DNA from: Janthinobacterium sp. PC23-8
Lineage (GTDB): Bacteria; Pseudomonadota; Gammaproteobacteria; Burkholderiales; Burkholderiaceae_D
Length of the DNA stretch: 64,000 bases
Direction: 5' to 3'
NCBI RefSeq assembly: GCF_002250505.1
Contig: NZ_NJGY01000001.1
Span: 1-64,000, forward strand
The notes beneath the pieces were generated by a model. It made no database searches, was not told the origin of the DNA, and saw nothing but the letters and a program-made list of their open reading frames with translations. Shown here one piece after another: positions 37,040-45,349 of this stretch. How positions within the stretch are numbered: the first letter of the stretch is position 1; each line of letters starts with the position of its first letter. Made by a program: the position numbers and the translations under genes.

Positions 37040-37810
37040 TTAATACGCCTGTATGCTGGTGACCAGCGTATTGACGGTCAGGGTCCAGCCATCGACCAGC
37101 ACGAACAGCAGCAGCTTGAACGGCAGCGAGATGACCAGCGGCGAGAGCATCATCATGCCCATCGCCATCAGCACGGACGCCACCACCAGGTCGATGATCA
37201 GGAACGGTATGAACAGCATGCAGCCGATCTGGAACGCCGTCTTCAGTTCCGACAGCACGAAGGCGGCCAGCTTGACGGTAAAACTGTGATCCTGCGGGCG
37301 CATGGTGGACGGCTCGCCGGCCAGGTGGGCGATCTGCGCCAGCGCCGCCTTGCTCGTCTGCGCCAGCATGAAGCGCGTGACCGGCACTTCGGCGGTTTTC
37401 AGGGCCTGCTGCAGGCCGATCTGGTCGCGGTCATACGGCACGAATGCTTCCTTCCACACCTGCTCGCCGATCGGACGCATCACCAGCAAGGTCAGAATCA
37501 GCGCGATGCCGGTGACGATACGGTTGGGCAAACCCTGCTGCAGGCCCAGGGCCTGGCGCAGCAAGGACAGCACGATCACGAAACGGGTAAAGCTGGTCAT
37601 CATCATGACCATCACGGGCAGCAAGCCCAGCAAGGTCATGATGACCAGGATCTGCATCTTGACCGACAGGTCGGTCTTTGCGCCCGGCACCACGCCGGCC
37701 AGCAGGTCCTGCGCGCCGGCGCTGGCGCACGCCAGCATCAGCAGCGGCGCGAGCAAGGCCGCAGCCAGCGCACCACGGTGGCCGCGCCAGCCGGTTACCG
37801 CCTGCTTCAT
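37040..37810 (-). CDS. fliP: Flagellar export gate protein FliP
   Basis: 256 aa. A signal peptide (about 1-33) is followed by four membrane helices, with the family segments MTSFTRFVIVLSLLRQALGLQ (in part), FLIIDLVVASVLMAMGMMM and LPFKLLLFVLVDGW. FliP is the five-copy core of the export gate. The gene overlaps the fliN end by 4 bp. No fliO lies between fliN and fliP, unlike many primary flagellar operons. Confidence 0.97.
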   Translation of the reverse strand: MKQAVTGWRGHRGALAAALLAPLLMLACASAGAQDLLAGVVPGAKTDLSVKMQILVIMTLLGLLPVMVMMMTSFTRFVIVLSLLRQALGLQQGLPNRIVTGIALILTLLVMRPIGEQVWKEAFVPYDRDQIGLQQALKTAEVPVTRFMLAQTSKAALAQIAHLAGEPSTMRPQDHSFTVKLAAFVLSELKTAFQIGCMLFIPFLIIDLVVASVLMAMGMMMLSPLVISLPFKLLLFVLVDGWTLTVNTLVTSIQAY

Positions 37811-38193
37811 GCCGTCATCAGGTCGAGATTGAGGCCATCGAGATCGATTACCTTCAGGCCGTAGTTTTCGCCGGCCACCACCACTTCGGCGCGGCCGATC
37901 GGCGTGCCATTGACCTTGATGACCAGCGGTTCGCCGGCCAGCATGTCGAGTTCGATCACGCTCTCCGGGCCGATCGCCATCAGCTCTTCAAGCGAGATGC
38001 GGGCCGAGCCCACTTCCAGGGTCAGGGTCACGGGTATCTTGCGCATCATCTGCGGGATGTCGCGCCGCGTGCGCGTGCTGGCGACATCGCTGACCTCGTT
38101 GACATCGCCCTGGTCGATGATCATCTCGTCGCCCAGGTCTTCCAGCAAGGTTTCGCTCTGGTTGGTATCGGTCATATTCATATTATTCGACAT
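37807..38193 (-). CDS. fliN: Flagellar C-ring (switch) protein FliN
   Basis: 128 aa. The C-terminal SpoA/CheC-like domain (about 50-120: IPVTLTLEVGSARISLEEL, VNGTPIGRAEVVVAGENYGL) that builds the lower C-ring is preceded by an acidic linker. An ATG at 38193 is chosen (MSNNMNMTDT); the TTG two codons further up is less likely, and two more ATGs within ten codons are also possible. It overlaps the fliM stop by a few bases and fliP by 4 bp. Confidence 0.93.
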   Translation of the reverse strand: MSNNMNMTDTNQSETLLEDLGDEMIIDQGDVNEVSDVASTRTRRDIPQMMRKIPVTLTLEVGSARISLEELMAIGPESVIELDMLAGEPLVIKVNGTPIGRAEVVVAGENYGLKVIDLDGLNLDLMTA

Positions 38194-39055
38194 CTTCAAA
38201 TGAGGTTAAACAGAGCTTGCCCTTGTGTTCGGACACGGCGGCCGTAAACAGGCGCGAATCGTCGAGCATGACATCGGTTCGGCTGAGGCTGACCGGGATC
38301 ACATCGCCCACCCGCAGGTCGAACAGGGCGCCCAGTTGCACCTGTTTGCTGACCAGGCGACCTTCCAGCGTCACTTGCAAACGCGAAGCGAGTGGCCGCA
38401 CGCTGCGCAGCGCCTTTTTCGCCTGCGCCCGTTCGGGCAGCAGGCCGCGCAGCACATCGGCCATCAATGGCTTGTCGAGCGAAAACCAGATTTGTCCGGA
38501 CAGCCCCGCTTCGACATCACTGACGCTGACGCTGACGATCCAGCTGGAGCGCGCCGGCCGCACGCCAGGCTGCAGCACCAGCGCCGCTTCCGGATCGATG
38601 CTGCTCGATTTGCCGACCGCCAGCAAGTTCTTGTGGATGCGCGAAAACAGGCTGGCGATCAATTGTTGTCCCAGCACCACAGACAAGCGTTCTTCGGTGG
38701 CCGTCACGCGCACCAGCGCCGGGTCGACCGGCACGCTTTTCGCGCCGGCGCTGCCATAGCGGTAGTTCAGCACCTGCAGCAAGATCTTGCGGTCCAGCGA
38801 AAAGCCGGCCTGGCCTGCCGGCGAGGCAAAGGCAAGCCAGCGGTTTTGATTGTCTTCGTTGTCCACGCGCGACAGACTGACGTCGTCGATCTGGAAATTT
38901 CCCCAATAGCGGCGGCTCATCGGCAGGCGCAATCCGCTTGTCAGGTCGTCGCGCAACTGGGCGCCAAAGACGTGCAACAAGTGGACAGGACGCCCAAGCA
39001 GACAGGAATCGAGGACTTGATGGCGCAAAGTTTGATCTGTCTTGGTAGTTATCAT
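38183..39055 (-). CDS. fliM: Divergent flagellar switch protein FliM (lateral type)
   Basis: 290 aa from the chosen ATG. The CheC-like middle domain (about 45-200) is weakly conserved. The C-terminal SpoA surface-presentation domain (about 215-285: LASRLQVTLEGRLVSKQVQL, LRVGDVIPVSL) is clear. The usual N-terminal CheY-binding motif (EIDALL) is not present, even if the frame is extended upstream to 39217. FliM forms the C-ring wall and sets the rotation direction. Identity rests on the SpoA domain and on the position before fliN. There is no clear ribosome site, so the start is uncertain. First gene of the minus-strand unit. Confidence 0.85.
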   Translation of the reverse strand: MITTKTDQTLRHQVLDSCLLGRPVHLLHVFGAQLRDDLTSGLRLPMSRRYWGNFQIDDVSLSRVDNEDNQNRWLAFASPAGQAGFSLDRKILLQVLNYRYGSAGAKSVPVDPALVRVTATEERLSVVLGQQLIASLFSRIHKNLLAVGKSSSIDPEAALVLQPGVRPARSSWIVSVSVSDVEAGLSGQIWFSLDKPLMADVLRGLLPERAQAKKALRSVRPLASRLQVTLEGRLVSKQVQLGALFDLRVGDVIPVSLSRTDVMLDDSRLFTAAVSEHKGKLCLTSFEDVE

Positions 39056-39643
39056 GTGGGTCAAGTCGGTGTTGCGATGGCAGAACAAATTATACGGGAT
39101 CGCCTGAACTTGCATATGACCAATATGCCGCGGACAGGCCATTTGATTTGGCCGTCGCCGGCAAAATCGGCACAAAAAAGCCACAACTTGCAATGACGCT
39201 GCAGAGTGCGCCGGCAATCCAGCACGCCCTTCGCATTATCCTGGCTCTCCCCGGTGCTGGAGAATACAGTAAATTACCGCATATTGCCACGAGTCAATAT
39301 TATCAGGGACAATCCGTCCTTTACTTTATAGTTGCTGCGAGGTAAGCTTGCGACCATAAAATATCGCTTTGCAGCAGGCCATTCCACTTTCCTGATTTCA
39401 GTTTTGCTGATGGTTGATTTGATTAGAGATTGACGTCGCAAGAAACTTTTATCGCTTGAATATTATTGCCATGGCCATGCAGACATATTGCATACGACAG
39501 TGAGGGTTTGCTTGAAACTCGTTCTCGCATTTGGCGTGGCGTGGCAACTGATAAAACTGATGGGTTCGGCGACATCGGACCGGGCAAGATGGCAACACCA
39601 GTAATTCTGTTTGATTCCGCACCGCATTTGAAAAGAGGACAAG
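39056..39643. other. Gene-free divergent promoter region between fliM and fliE
   Basis: 588 bp with no convincing coding sequence on either strand; open stretches of about 60 codons lack ribosome sites and protein-like composition. It is AT-richer than the flanks and must hold the divergent promoters of fliMNPQRflhBA and fliEFGHIJ. I searched by eye for -24/-12 (GG-N10-GC) elements and found only off-spacing look-alikes. In Vibrio, Aeromonas and E. coli Flag-2 clusters a lafK regulator gene often sits here; it does not in this window. Confidence 0.7.
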
Positions 39644-39982
39644 ATGAGCAATGAACTCGCAGGTTTTATCAAGGCCGACCTGGCGGCATTAAGCAACGAT
39701 GCGCGCGCGCTGGGCACCAGCATCGCGCCGGCCGCCAGCTTTGGCGCGCAGGAACCATCGGGCTTTTCGTTTGCGCAAAGCATGCAGGACGCCTTCGGCA
39801 AGGTCAACACCGAGGACCGCGCGGCGGCGCAGAAGATGAGCGACGTCGACAGCGGCAAGAGCGACGATCTGGTCGGCGCCATGCTGGCCAGCCAGGAAGC
39901 GAGCCTGTCCTTTTCCATGTTGATGCAAGTGCGCAACAAGGTCATGGGCGCCGTCGACGAACTGATCAAATTGCCACTGTAG
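39644..39982 (+). CDS. fliE: Flagellar MS-ring/rod adaptor FliE
   Basis: 112 aa. The conserved FliE C-terminal half (about 40-112: GFSFAQSMQDAFGKVN, ASLSFSMLMQVRNKVMGAVDEL) is present, including the typical ISFQ/RNK-like helix. FliE is a periplasmic rod subunit linking the MS ring to the rod and is among the first proteins exported. AAGAGGAC lies 5-10 nt before the ATG. First gene of the fliEFGHIJ unit, 85 bp before fliF. Confidence 0.93.
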   Translation: MSNELAGFIKADLAALSNDARALGTSIAPAASFGAQEPSGFSFAQSMQDAFGKVNTEDRAAAQKMSDVDSGKSDDLVGAMLASQEASLSFSMLMQVRNKVMGAVDELIKLPL

Positions 39983-40067
39983 TTAGTCCATACTTACTGT
40001 CACTCTTGCACTACGCTTACCCTCACGCCCAGCCTCCACGCGAAAGTCATTCCAAGTGATTACCCCC

Positions 40068-41804
40068 ATGAAGTCCGCCTTTGCGCGCTGGCGCGCTGGC
40101 GCCCAGCCCGCCATTCCGCCCGCCCTGCTGAAAAATCTCGTCCCCATCGTTGTGCTGGCCATCGGCATCACCGCCATGGTGATGATGTATTTCTGGCGCG
40201 ACCAGGCCAATTACAAGCCGGTGTTCGGCGCGCGCGAAAAAGTGGCCGTCACCGACATGATGGCCACCCTGGACGCCGAACACATCCCCTACCGCCTGCA
40301 CCCGGACAGCGGCCAGGTACTGGTGCTCGACGCCATGCTGGGCAAGGTGCGCATGCTGCTGGCCTCGAAAGGCGTGACGGCGCAGTTGCCGGCCGGCCTG
40401 GAACTGATGGACAAGAACGATCCGCTGGGCGTGTCGCAATTCGTGCAGGACGTGCGCTTTCGCCGCGGCCTGGAAGGCGAGCTGGCGCAAAGTATCATGA
40501 CCATGGATGCGATCGCATCGGCACGCGTGCACCTGTCGATCGCCAAGTCCACCTCGTTTGTCGCCAGCGATGGCGACAAATCGTCGGCCTCGATCGTGGT
40601 GGCCGTGAAACCGGGCCGTACCCTGGCGCCGGAACAGATCGCCGCCGTGATCAACATGGTGGCCGGCAGCGTGGCCAGCCTGGCGCCAACACGCGTGAGC
40701 CTGGTCGACCAGAGCGGCAACCTGCTGTCCTCGCATATCGACCTGGCCGACGGCTTCGATGCCTCGGCGGCCGGCAATGAGGGCGCCAAACGCTATCAGG
40801 ATGAGATCCGCCGCAATATCACAGGCTTGCTGGGCCCGGTTCTCGGCGAAGACAATTTCAAGCTCAGCGTGACGGCTGCGGTCGACAATGACCGGGTCGA
40901 GGAAACGCTGGAAAAATACGGCGAAGCGCCAAAAGTGACCAGCGAAGCGATGCGCGAAGAGCAGGAACGCAACCGCAACGTGGCCGGCATTCCGGGCAGC
41001 CTGTCGAACCGCCCGCCGGCCGCCGCCGTGCCCGGCCCGACGGGCGCTGCAGCCGGTGCCGACGGCGCACCGAAACCCGAAGACGGCACCGCCCGCAAGA
41101 ACGCCACCACGCGCCAGTATGCGTATGACCGCAGCATCACGCAGATCAAGCGCAGCCGTGGCCGCCTGGAAAAACTCAGCGTGGCCGTGGTGCTCAACAG
41201 CGCCGCCGCACCCGACGCCAAGACCGGCTGGAGGCCGGCCGAACTGGCCAATATCGAAAAAATGCTGCGCAGCGGCCTGGGCATCAACGCCCAGCGCGGT
41301 GACAGCCTGAGCCTGACCGCCCTGCCCTTCCCTGCCAGACAGCCAGTGGCGCAGTGGTGGGAAGAGCGCGATACGGTGGTCGACTTCAGCAGCTGGCTGC
41401 TGTATGCCCTGGGCGCCGTGCTCGGCTACTTCCTGGTGCTGCGTCCGCTGATGCGCCTGCTGACCACCCGCCTGGCGCCGCCGGAACTGAAAACACTCGA
41501 TCCGGCCATGGCCCTGGCCGGCAACGGCGTGGCCGCTGGCGCCACCGGCGCGAGCGGCGCTGCGGCGGCCATCCCGGCGCTCGGCGCTGCGGCGGGCGCA
41601 CCAAAGCTCGAAGGCGTGGCGAGCGCCACCGGCGGCGAGATGCCAGTGGTGCCGCTGCTGGAGAACTACAACCTGCCACCGCCTGGTTCGGCGGTCGACG
41701 TGATGGTCGACCATTTGAAAGTACTGGCCGAAAAAGAACCGGAACGTGTCGCCGAAGTCGTCAAACAATGGATGCAGAAAAATGGCCGAATTCAACAACA
41801 ATAA
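40068..41804 (+). CDS. fliF: Flagellar MS-ring protein FliF
   Basis: 578 aa. An N-terminal membrane helix (about 25-45) is followed by YscJ/FliF ring-building motifs (about 50-225: SAVSQF-like LGVSQFVQDVRFRRGLEGEL, RVHLSIAKSTSFV), the FliF C-terminal periplasmic region, a second membrane helix (about 445-465) and a cytoplasmic tail that binds FliG. It has a Gly/Ala-rich linker before the tail. ATG at 40068 is chosen; a GTG four codons upstream is also possible. The end overlaps fliG by 23 bp. Confidence 0.96.
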   Translation: MKSAFARWRAGAQPAIPPALLKNLVPIVVLAIGITAMVMMYFWRDQANYKPVFGAREKVAVTDMMATLDAEHIPYRLHPDSGQVLVLDAMLGKVRMLLASKGVTAQLPAGLELMDKNDPLGVSQFVQDVRFRRGLEGELAQSIMTMDAIASARVHLSIAKSTSFVASDGDKSSASIVVAVKPGRTLAPEQIAAVINMVAGSVASLAPTRVSLVDQSGNLLSSHIDLADGFDASAAGNEGAKRYQDEIRRNITGLLGPVLGEDNFKLSVTAAVDNDRVEETLEKYGEAPKVTSEAMREEQERNRNVAGIPGSLSNRPPAAAVPGPTGAAAGADGAPKPEDGTARKNATTRQYAYDRSITQIKRSRGRLEKLSVAVVLNSAAAPDAKTGWRPAELANIEKMLRSGLGINAQRGDSLSLTALPFPARQPVAQWWEERDTVVDFSSWLLYALGAVLGYFLVLRPLMRLLTTRLAPPELKTLDPAMALAGNGVAAGATGASGAAAAIPALGAAAGAPKLEGVASATGGEMPVVPLLENYNLPPPGSAVDVMVDHLKVLAEKEPERVAEVVKQWMQKNGRIQQQ

Positions 41805-42822
41805 TCTCCCTGACGAGCAGGACGACGAGAACGCCAGCCTGACGCCGGTGGAGCAGGCAGCCATCGTGTTGCTGAGCATAGGCGAAGAACAGGCTGCGGC
41901 GGTGCTGCGCTGCCTGTCGCGCGAAGAACTGCTGGAAGTGACGCAGGTGATGTCACGCATGAGCGGCATCAAGGTCGAAGCGGTCAAGACCGCCATGCAG
42001 ACTTTTTTTGACGACTACCGCCAGCAAAGCGGCGTGCATGGCGCCTCGCGCAGTTACCTCAAGCGTTCGCTCGACATGGCGCTGGGCAGCGATATCGCCA
42101 ACAGTGTGCTGAACAATATTTATGGCGATGCGATCCGGCCGAAAATGGCGCGCCTGCAATGGGCTTCGCCAAAGTGGCTGGCCGAATACATCGTCAACGA
42201 ACACGTGCAGATGCAGGCCGTGTTCCTGGCCTTCCTGCCGCCGGCGCTGGCCGGCCAGATCCTCGAAGCGCTGCCGGTCGAAGGGCGCGACCTGGTGCTG
42301 CTGAACCTGGCGCGCCTGGACGAAATCGACCGCGATCTGCTGGTCGAGCTCGATGAACTGGTGGGTCGCTGCCTGGGCGCGCTCGACACGCAAAGCACCA
42401 GCGTGGAAGGCATACGCCAGGCCGCCGAGATTCTCAACCGCATGCCGGGCAACCGCGCCGCGCTGGTCGAACTGCTGCGCGCCCACGATCCGGCGGTGGT
42501 GTCGGAGATCGAGCTGAGCATGTACGATTTCCTGATCCTGTCCACGCAAAGCGATGTCACCCTCACGCGCATCCTGGAAGACGTGCCGATGGAACAGTGG
42601 GCCATCGCCCTCAAGGGCGCCGAACCGGCGATCCGCGATGCGGTGCTCAAAACCATGCCGCGCCGCCAGGCGCAAAGCTTCGAGGACATGATGCGCCGCT
42701 CCGGCCCGGTGCCGATGTCGCGCATCGAACAGACGCGCCAGGAGATCATGGCCACCGTCAAGGGGCTGGCCGACGCCGGCGAAATCGAAGTGCAGCTGTT
42801 TGCCGAGGCGGTGATCGAATGA
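41782..42822 (+). CDS. fliG: Flagellar motor switch protein FliG
   Basis: 346 aa C-ring rotor protein that meets the stator. It has FliG_N (about 20-125), middle domain (about 135-230, with WASPKWLAEYIVNEHVQMQA in place of EHPQ) and C-terminal torque domain (about 235-346). Compared from memory with the E. coli torque residues, Lys278, Arg295 and Asp302 are kept (K264, R281, D288), but the equivalents of D289 and R297 are Met303 and Pro311. The ATG at 41782 lies inside the end of fliF; it is followed by fliH with an ATGA overlap. Confidence 0.95.
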   Translation: MAEFNNNNLPDEQDDENASLTPVEQAAIVLLSIGEEQAAAVLRCLSREELLEVTQVMSRMSGIKVEAVKTAMQTFFDDYRQQSGVHGASRSYLKRSLDMALGSDIANSVLNNIYGDAIRPKMARLQWASPKWLAEYIVNEHVQMQAVFLAFLPPALAGQILEALPVEGRDLVLLNLARLDEIDRDLLVELDELVGRCLGALDTQSTSVEGIRQAAEILNRMPGNRAALVELLRAHDPAVVSEIELSMYDFLILSTQSDVTLTRILEDVPMEQWAIALKGAEPAIRDAVLKTMPRRQAQSFEDMMRRSGPVPMSRIEQTRQEIMATVKGLADAGEIEVQLFAEAVIE

Positions 42823-43508
42823 AACCTTTCCGCACCTACCGTTTCCCGCCGCTGTCGCAATTCATCGCCGCCGGCCAGCGCGCCAGCTCCGACGACACCG
42901 ACGGCCAGTGGCAGGCGTCCGTTTCGGAAGGCTTCGAGCAGGGCCAGCGCGACGGCTATGAAGTGGGCCTGGTGCGCGGCCAGCAGGACGGCTATGATTC
43001 CGGCCGCAACGACGGCGTGGTCCAGGGCCGCGAAGAAGGCCGCAATGAAACCCTGGTCGCGCTCGACAAGCTGGCGCGCCCGGTCGACGCGATTTTGCGC
43101 GACCTGAAGAAAGTGCGCGCCGACTACCGCGCCGCCCAGCGCAAGGAAGTGGTCGACCTGGTGGCCAAGGTGGCGCGCCAGGTGATCCGCGCCGAACTGG
43201 CGCTGCAGCCGGTGCAATTGCTGGCGCTGGTCGACGAAACGCTGGCCTCGATGCCGCCGACGCGCGAGGAAATCGACGTCTATCTGAACCCCGAAGAATT
43301 GAAGCGCATCAGCGAACTCGATCCGAAGCGCGCCAAGCGCTGGAACCTGATCGCCGACGCCAGGCTCGACGCCGGCGAATGCCGCATCAAGGCCGGCGAC
43401 AATGAAGTCGACGCCGGCTGCCATCAGCGCCTGGCCGCCTGCATGGACCAGGTCAGCAGCCACCTGGCGCTGGCCGCCGAACACGCCGACCAGGGCGCGC
43501 CTGCATGA
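42819..43508 (+). CDS. fliH: Flagellar export ATPase regulator FliH
   Basis: 229 aa. The Gln/Gly-rich GxxxG repeat region (about 35-85: GFEQGQRDGYEVGLVRGQQD) and the coiled C-terminal domain (about 100-215) are typical of FliH/YscL, which tethers and restrains the FliI ATPase as part of its peripheral stalk. The ATG at 42819 overlaps the fliG stop (ATGA), and the end overlaps the fliI start in the same way. Confidence 0.93.
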   Translation: MKPFRTYRFPPLSQFIAAGQRASSDDTDGQWQASVSEGFEQGQRDGYEVGLVRGQQDGYDSGRNDGVVQGREEGRNETLVALDKLARPVDAILRDLKKVRADYRAAQRKEVVDLVAKVARQVIRAELALQPVQLLALVDETLASMPPTREEIDVYLNPEELKRISELDPKRAKRWNLIADARLDAGECRIKAGDNEVDAGCHQRLAACMDQVSSHLALAAEHADQGAPA

Positions 43509-44815
43509 TAGCCGACACGCTGCGCAGTTTCGAGATGGGCGACATTCCGGTGGCCACGCCCACCGGCCGTCTGGTGGGCGCTTCCGGCCTGCTGCTCGAA
43601 AGCGCCGGCTGCAAGCTGCACACGGGACAACGCTGCCAGATCGAAACTGTCAGCGGCGAATGGCTCGACGCGCAAGTGGTCGGCTTTCGCGAAAAAGTCT
43701 CCTATCTGATGCCGTTCAAGAAGGCCGCTGGCCTGACTACCGGCGCGCGCGTGCTGCCGCTGCCCGACAAGGCCAGCCTGCAGATCGGGCCGTCCTGGCT
43801 GGGCCGCATGATCAATGGCCTGGGCGAGCCGATCGATGACCTGGGCCGCCTTGGCGGCGAGCATATCCTCGACGTCTCGCCACCGAAGATCAATCCCCTG
43901 AAAAAGCAACCGGTGATCGAGCCGCTCGACGTCGGCGTGCGCGCCATCAACAGCATGCTGACCCTGGGCAAGGGGCAGCGCGTGGGGCTGATGGCCGGCT
44001 CGGGCGTCGGCAAGAGCGTACTGCTGGGCCTGATCACGCGCCAGACCGTGGCCGACGTGGTGGTGGTCGGACTGATCGGCGAACGCGGCCGCGAGGTGCG
44101 CGAATTCGTCGAAAAGTCGCTCGGCGAGGAAGGCTTGAAAAAAGCCGTGCTGGTGATCGCGCCGGCCGACGAATCGCCGCTGATGCGCATCATGGCCACC
44201 GAACTGTGCCATTCGATCGCCGCCCATTTCCGCGACCAGGGCCAGCATGTGCTGCTGCTGGTCGACTCGCTCACGCGCTACGCGATGGCGCTGCGCGAAG
44301 TGGCGCTGGCGCTGGGCGAGCCGCCGGCTACCCGCGGCTACCCGCCATCGGTGTTTTCGAACCTGCCGCAACTGGTCGAAAGCGCCGGCAACGGCGCGCA
44401 CCAGGACGGCAGCATGAGCGCCATCTACACCGTGCTGGCCGAAGGCGACGACCAGCAGGACCCGGTGGTCGACACGGCGCGCGCGATTCTCGACGGCCAT
44501 ATCGTGCTCACGCGCGAACTGGCCGAACGGGGCCACTACCCGGCCATCGACGTGGCCGCCTCGATCAGCCGCTGCATGGCGCAAGTGATCGCACCGGCCC
44601 ACATGCAGGCGGCGCGCAGCCTGAAGGCGGCCATGGCGCGCCATGCGCGCGTGCGCGACCTGATCCCGCTGGGCGCCTATGTGCCCGGCGCCGACCCGAT
44701 CACCGACCGCGCGGTGCAACTGCATCCGCAGATCGAAGCATTTTTGTGCCAGGGCACCAAGGAAGAAGCACCGATGGGGCCTTGCATTACCCAACTTGAA
44801 CAGATCATGTCATAG
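43505..44815 (+). CDS. fliI: Flagellar export ATPase FliI
   Basis: 436 aa F1-beta-like ATPase that unfolds and delivers export substrates. Walker A AGSGVGKS is at 164-171, Walker B HVLLLVDSLTRYA near 250, and the catalytic Glu in GERGREVREFVEKSLG is near 195. The full domain set is present. It overlaps fliH by 4 bp (ATGA) and is followed 8 bp later by fliJ. Confidence 0.97.
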   Translation: MIADTLRSFEMGDIPVATPTGRLVGASGLLLESAGCKLHTGQRCQIETVSGEWLDAQVVGFREKVSYLMPFKKAAGLTTGARVLPLPDKASLQIGPSWLGRMINGLGEPIDDLGRLGGEHILDVSPPKINPLKKQPVIEPLDVGVRAINSMLTLGKGQRVGLMAGSGVGKSVLLGLITRQTVADVVVVGLIGERGREVREFVEKSLGEEGLKKAVLVIAPADESPLMRIMATELCHSIAAHFRDQGQHVLLLVDSLTRYAMALREVALALGEPPATRGYPPSVFSNLPQLVESAGNGAHQDGSMSAIYTVLAEGDDQQDPVVDTARAILDGHIVLTRELAERGHYPAIDVAASISRCMAQVIAPAHMQAARSLKAAMARHARVRDLIPLGAYVPGADPITDRAVQLHPQIEAFLCQGTKEEAPMGPCITQLEQIMS

Positions 44816-44823
44816 GCGCCCTG

Positions 44824-45261
44824 ATGAGCAACTCGCACACCATCCGCAACCTGACCACCCTGGTCGGCCTGCGCAGCACCGAAGTGGAACGCCTGCAAAC
44901 CGAAATGGCGGCGCAGACGGCCGTGCGCGACCGTTACCAGAAAAACCTGGAACGCCTGACCAGCCTGTACACCGACAGCGGCCCCAGTGGCGCGCTGCAC
45001 CTGGCGCTGTCGGTCAATTGCGGCAATTTCAAACAGTCGGTGATGGAGGTGGCGCAGCAGCACCGTACCGACCTGCATCTGCACGAGGCCAATATGGCGG
45101 TATCGCAGCGCGCCCTCAATGCGGCCTGGGCCAAGCGCGAAGTGCTCGATCAGGTGTTGACGCAAAAGCAGCGCACCGTTGCAACTGAACAACAGCGGAT
45201 CGATGCCAAGCGACAGGATGAACTGGCGACGCAATTCTGGTTCCGCGGGCAGGTAAAATGA
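44824..45261 (+). CDS. fliJ: Flagellar export protein FliJ
   Basis: 145 aa, almost entirely helical and coiled-coil-like, rich in Gln/Arg/Glu. It fits FliJ, the central stalk of the FliI ring that escorts export chaperones to FlhA. Sequence conservation in this family is low, so the call rests on length, character and position directly after fliI. Confidence 0.85.
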   Translation: MSNSHTIRNLTTLVGLRSTEVERLQTEMAAQTAVRDRYQKNLERLTSLYTDSGPSGALHLALSVNCGNFKQSVMEVAQQHRTDLHLHEANMAVSQRALNAAWAKREVLDQVLTQKQRTVATEQQRIDAKRQDELATQFWFRGQVK

Positions 45262-45349
45262 TGTTTTGCAGAAATAATTTCAGAAACGCCGAAATTTGGT
45301 CGCCTTGTCATTACGTATATCCTGCATGCTAATTATTTAGGAGTCTGAC

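Noticed and set aside
39134-39178. GG-to-GC pairs in the fliM-fliE gap resembling sigma-54 sites
   Set aside because: Spacings are 9 or 11 bases, not 10, on both strands.
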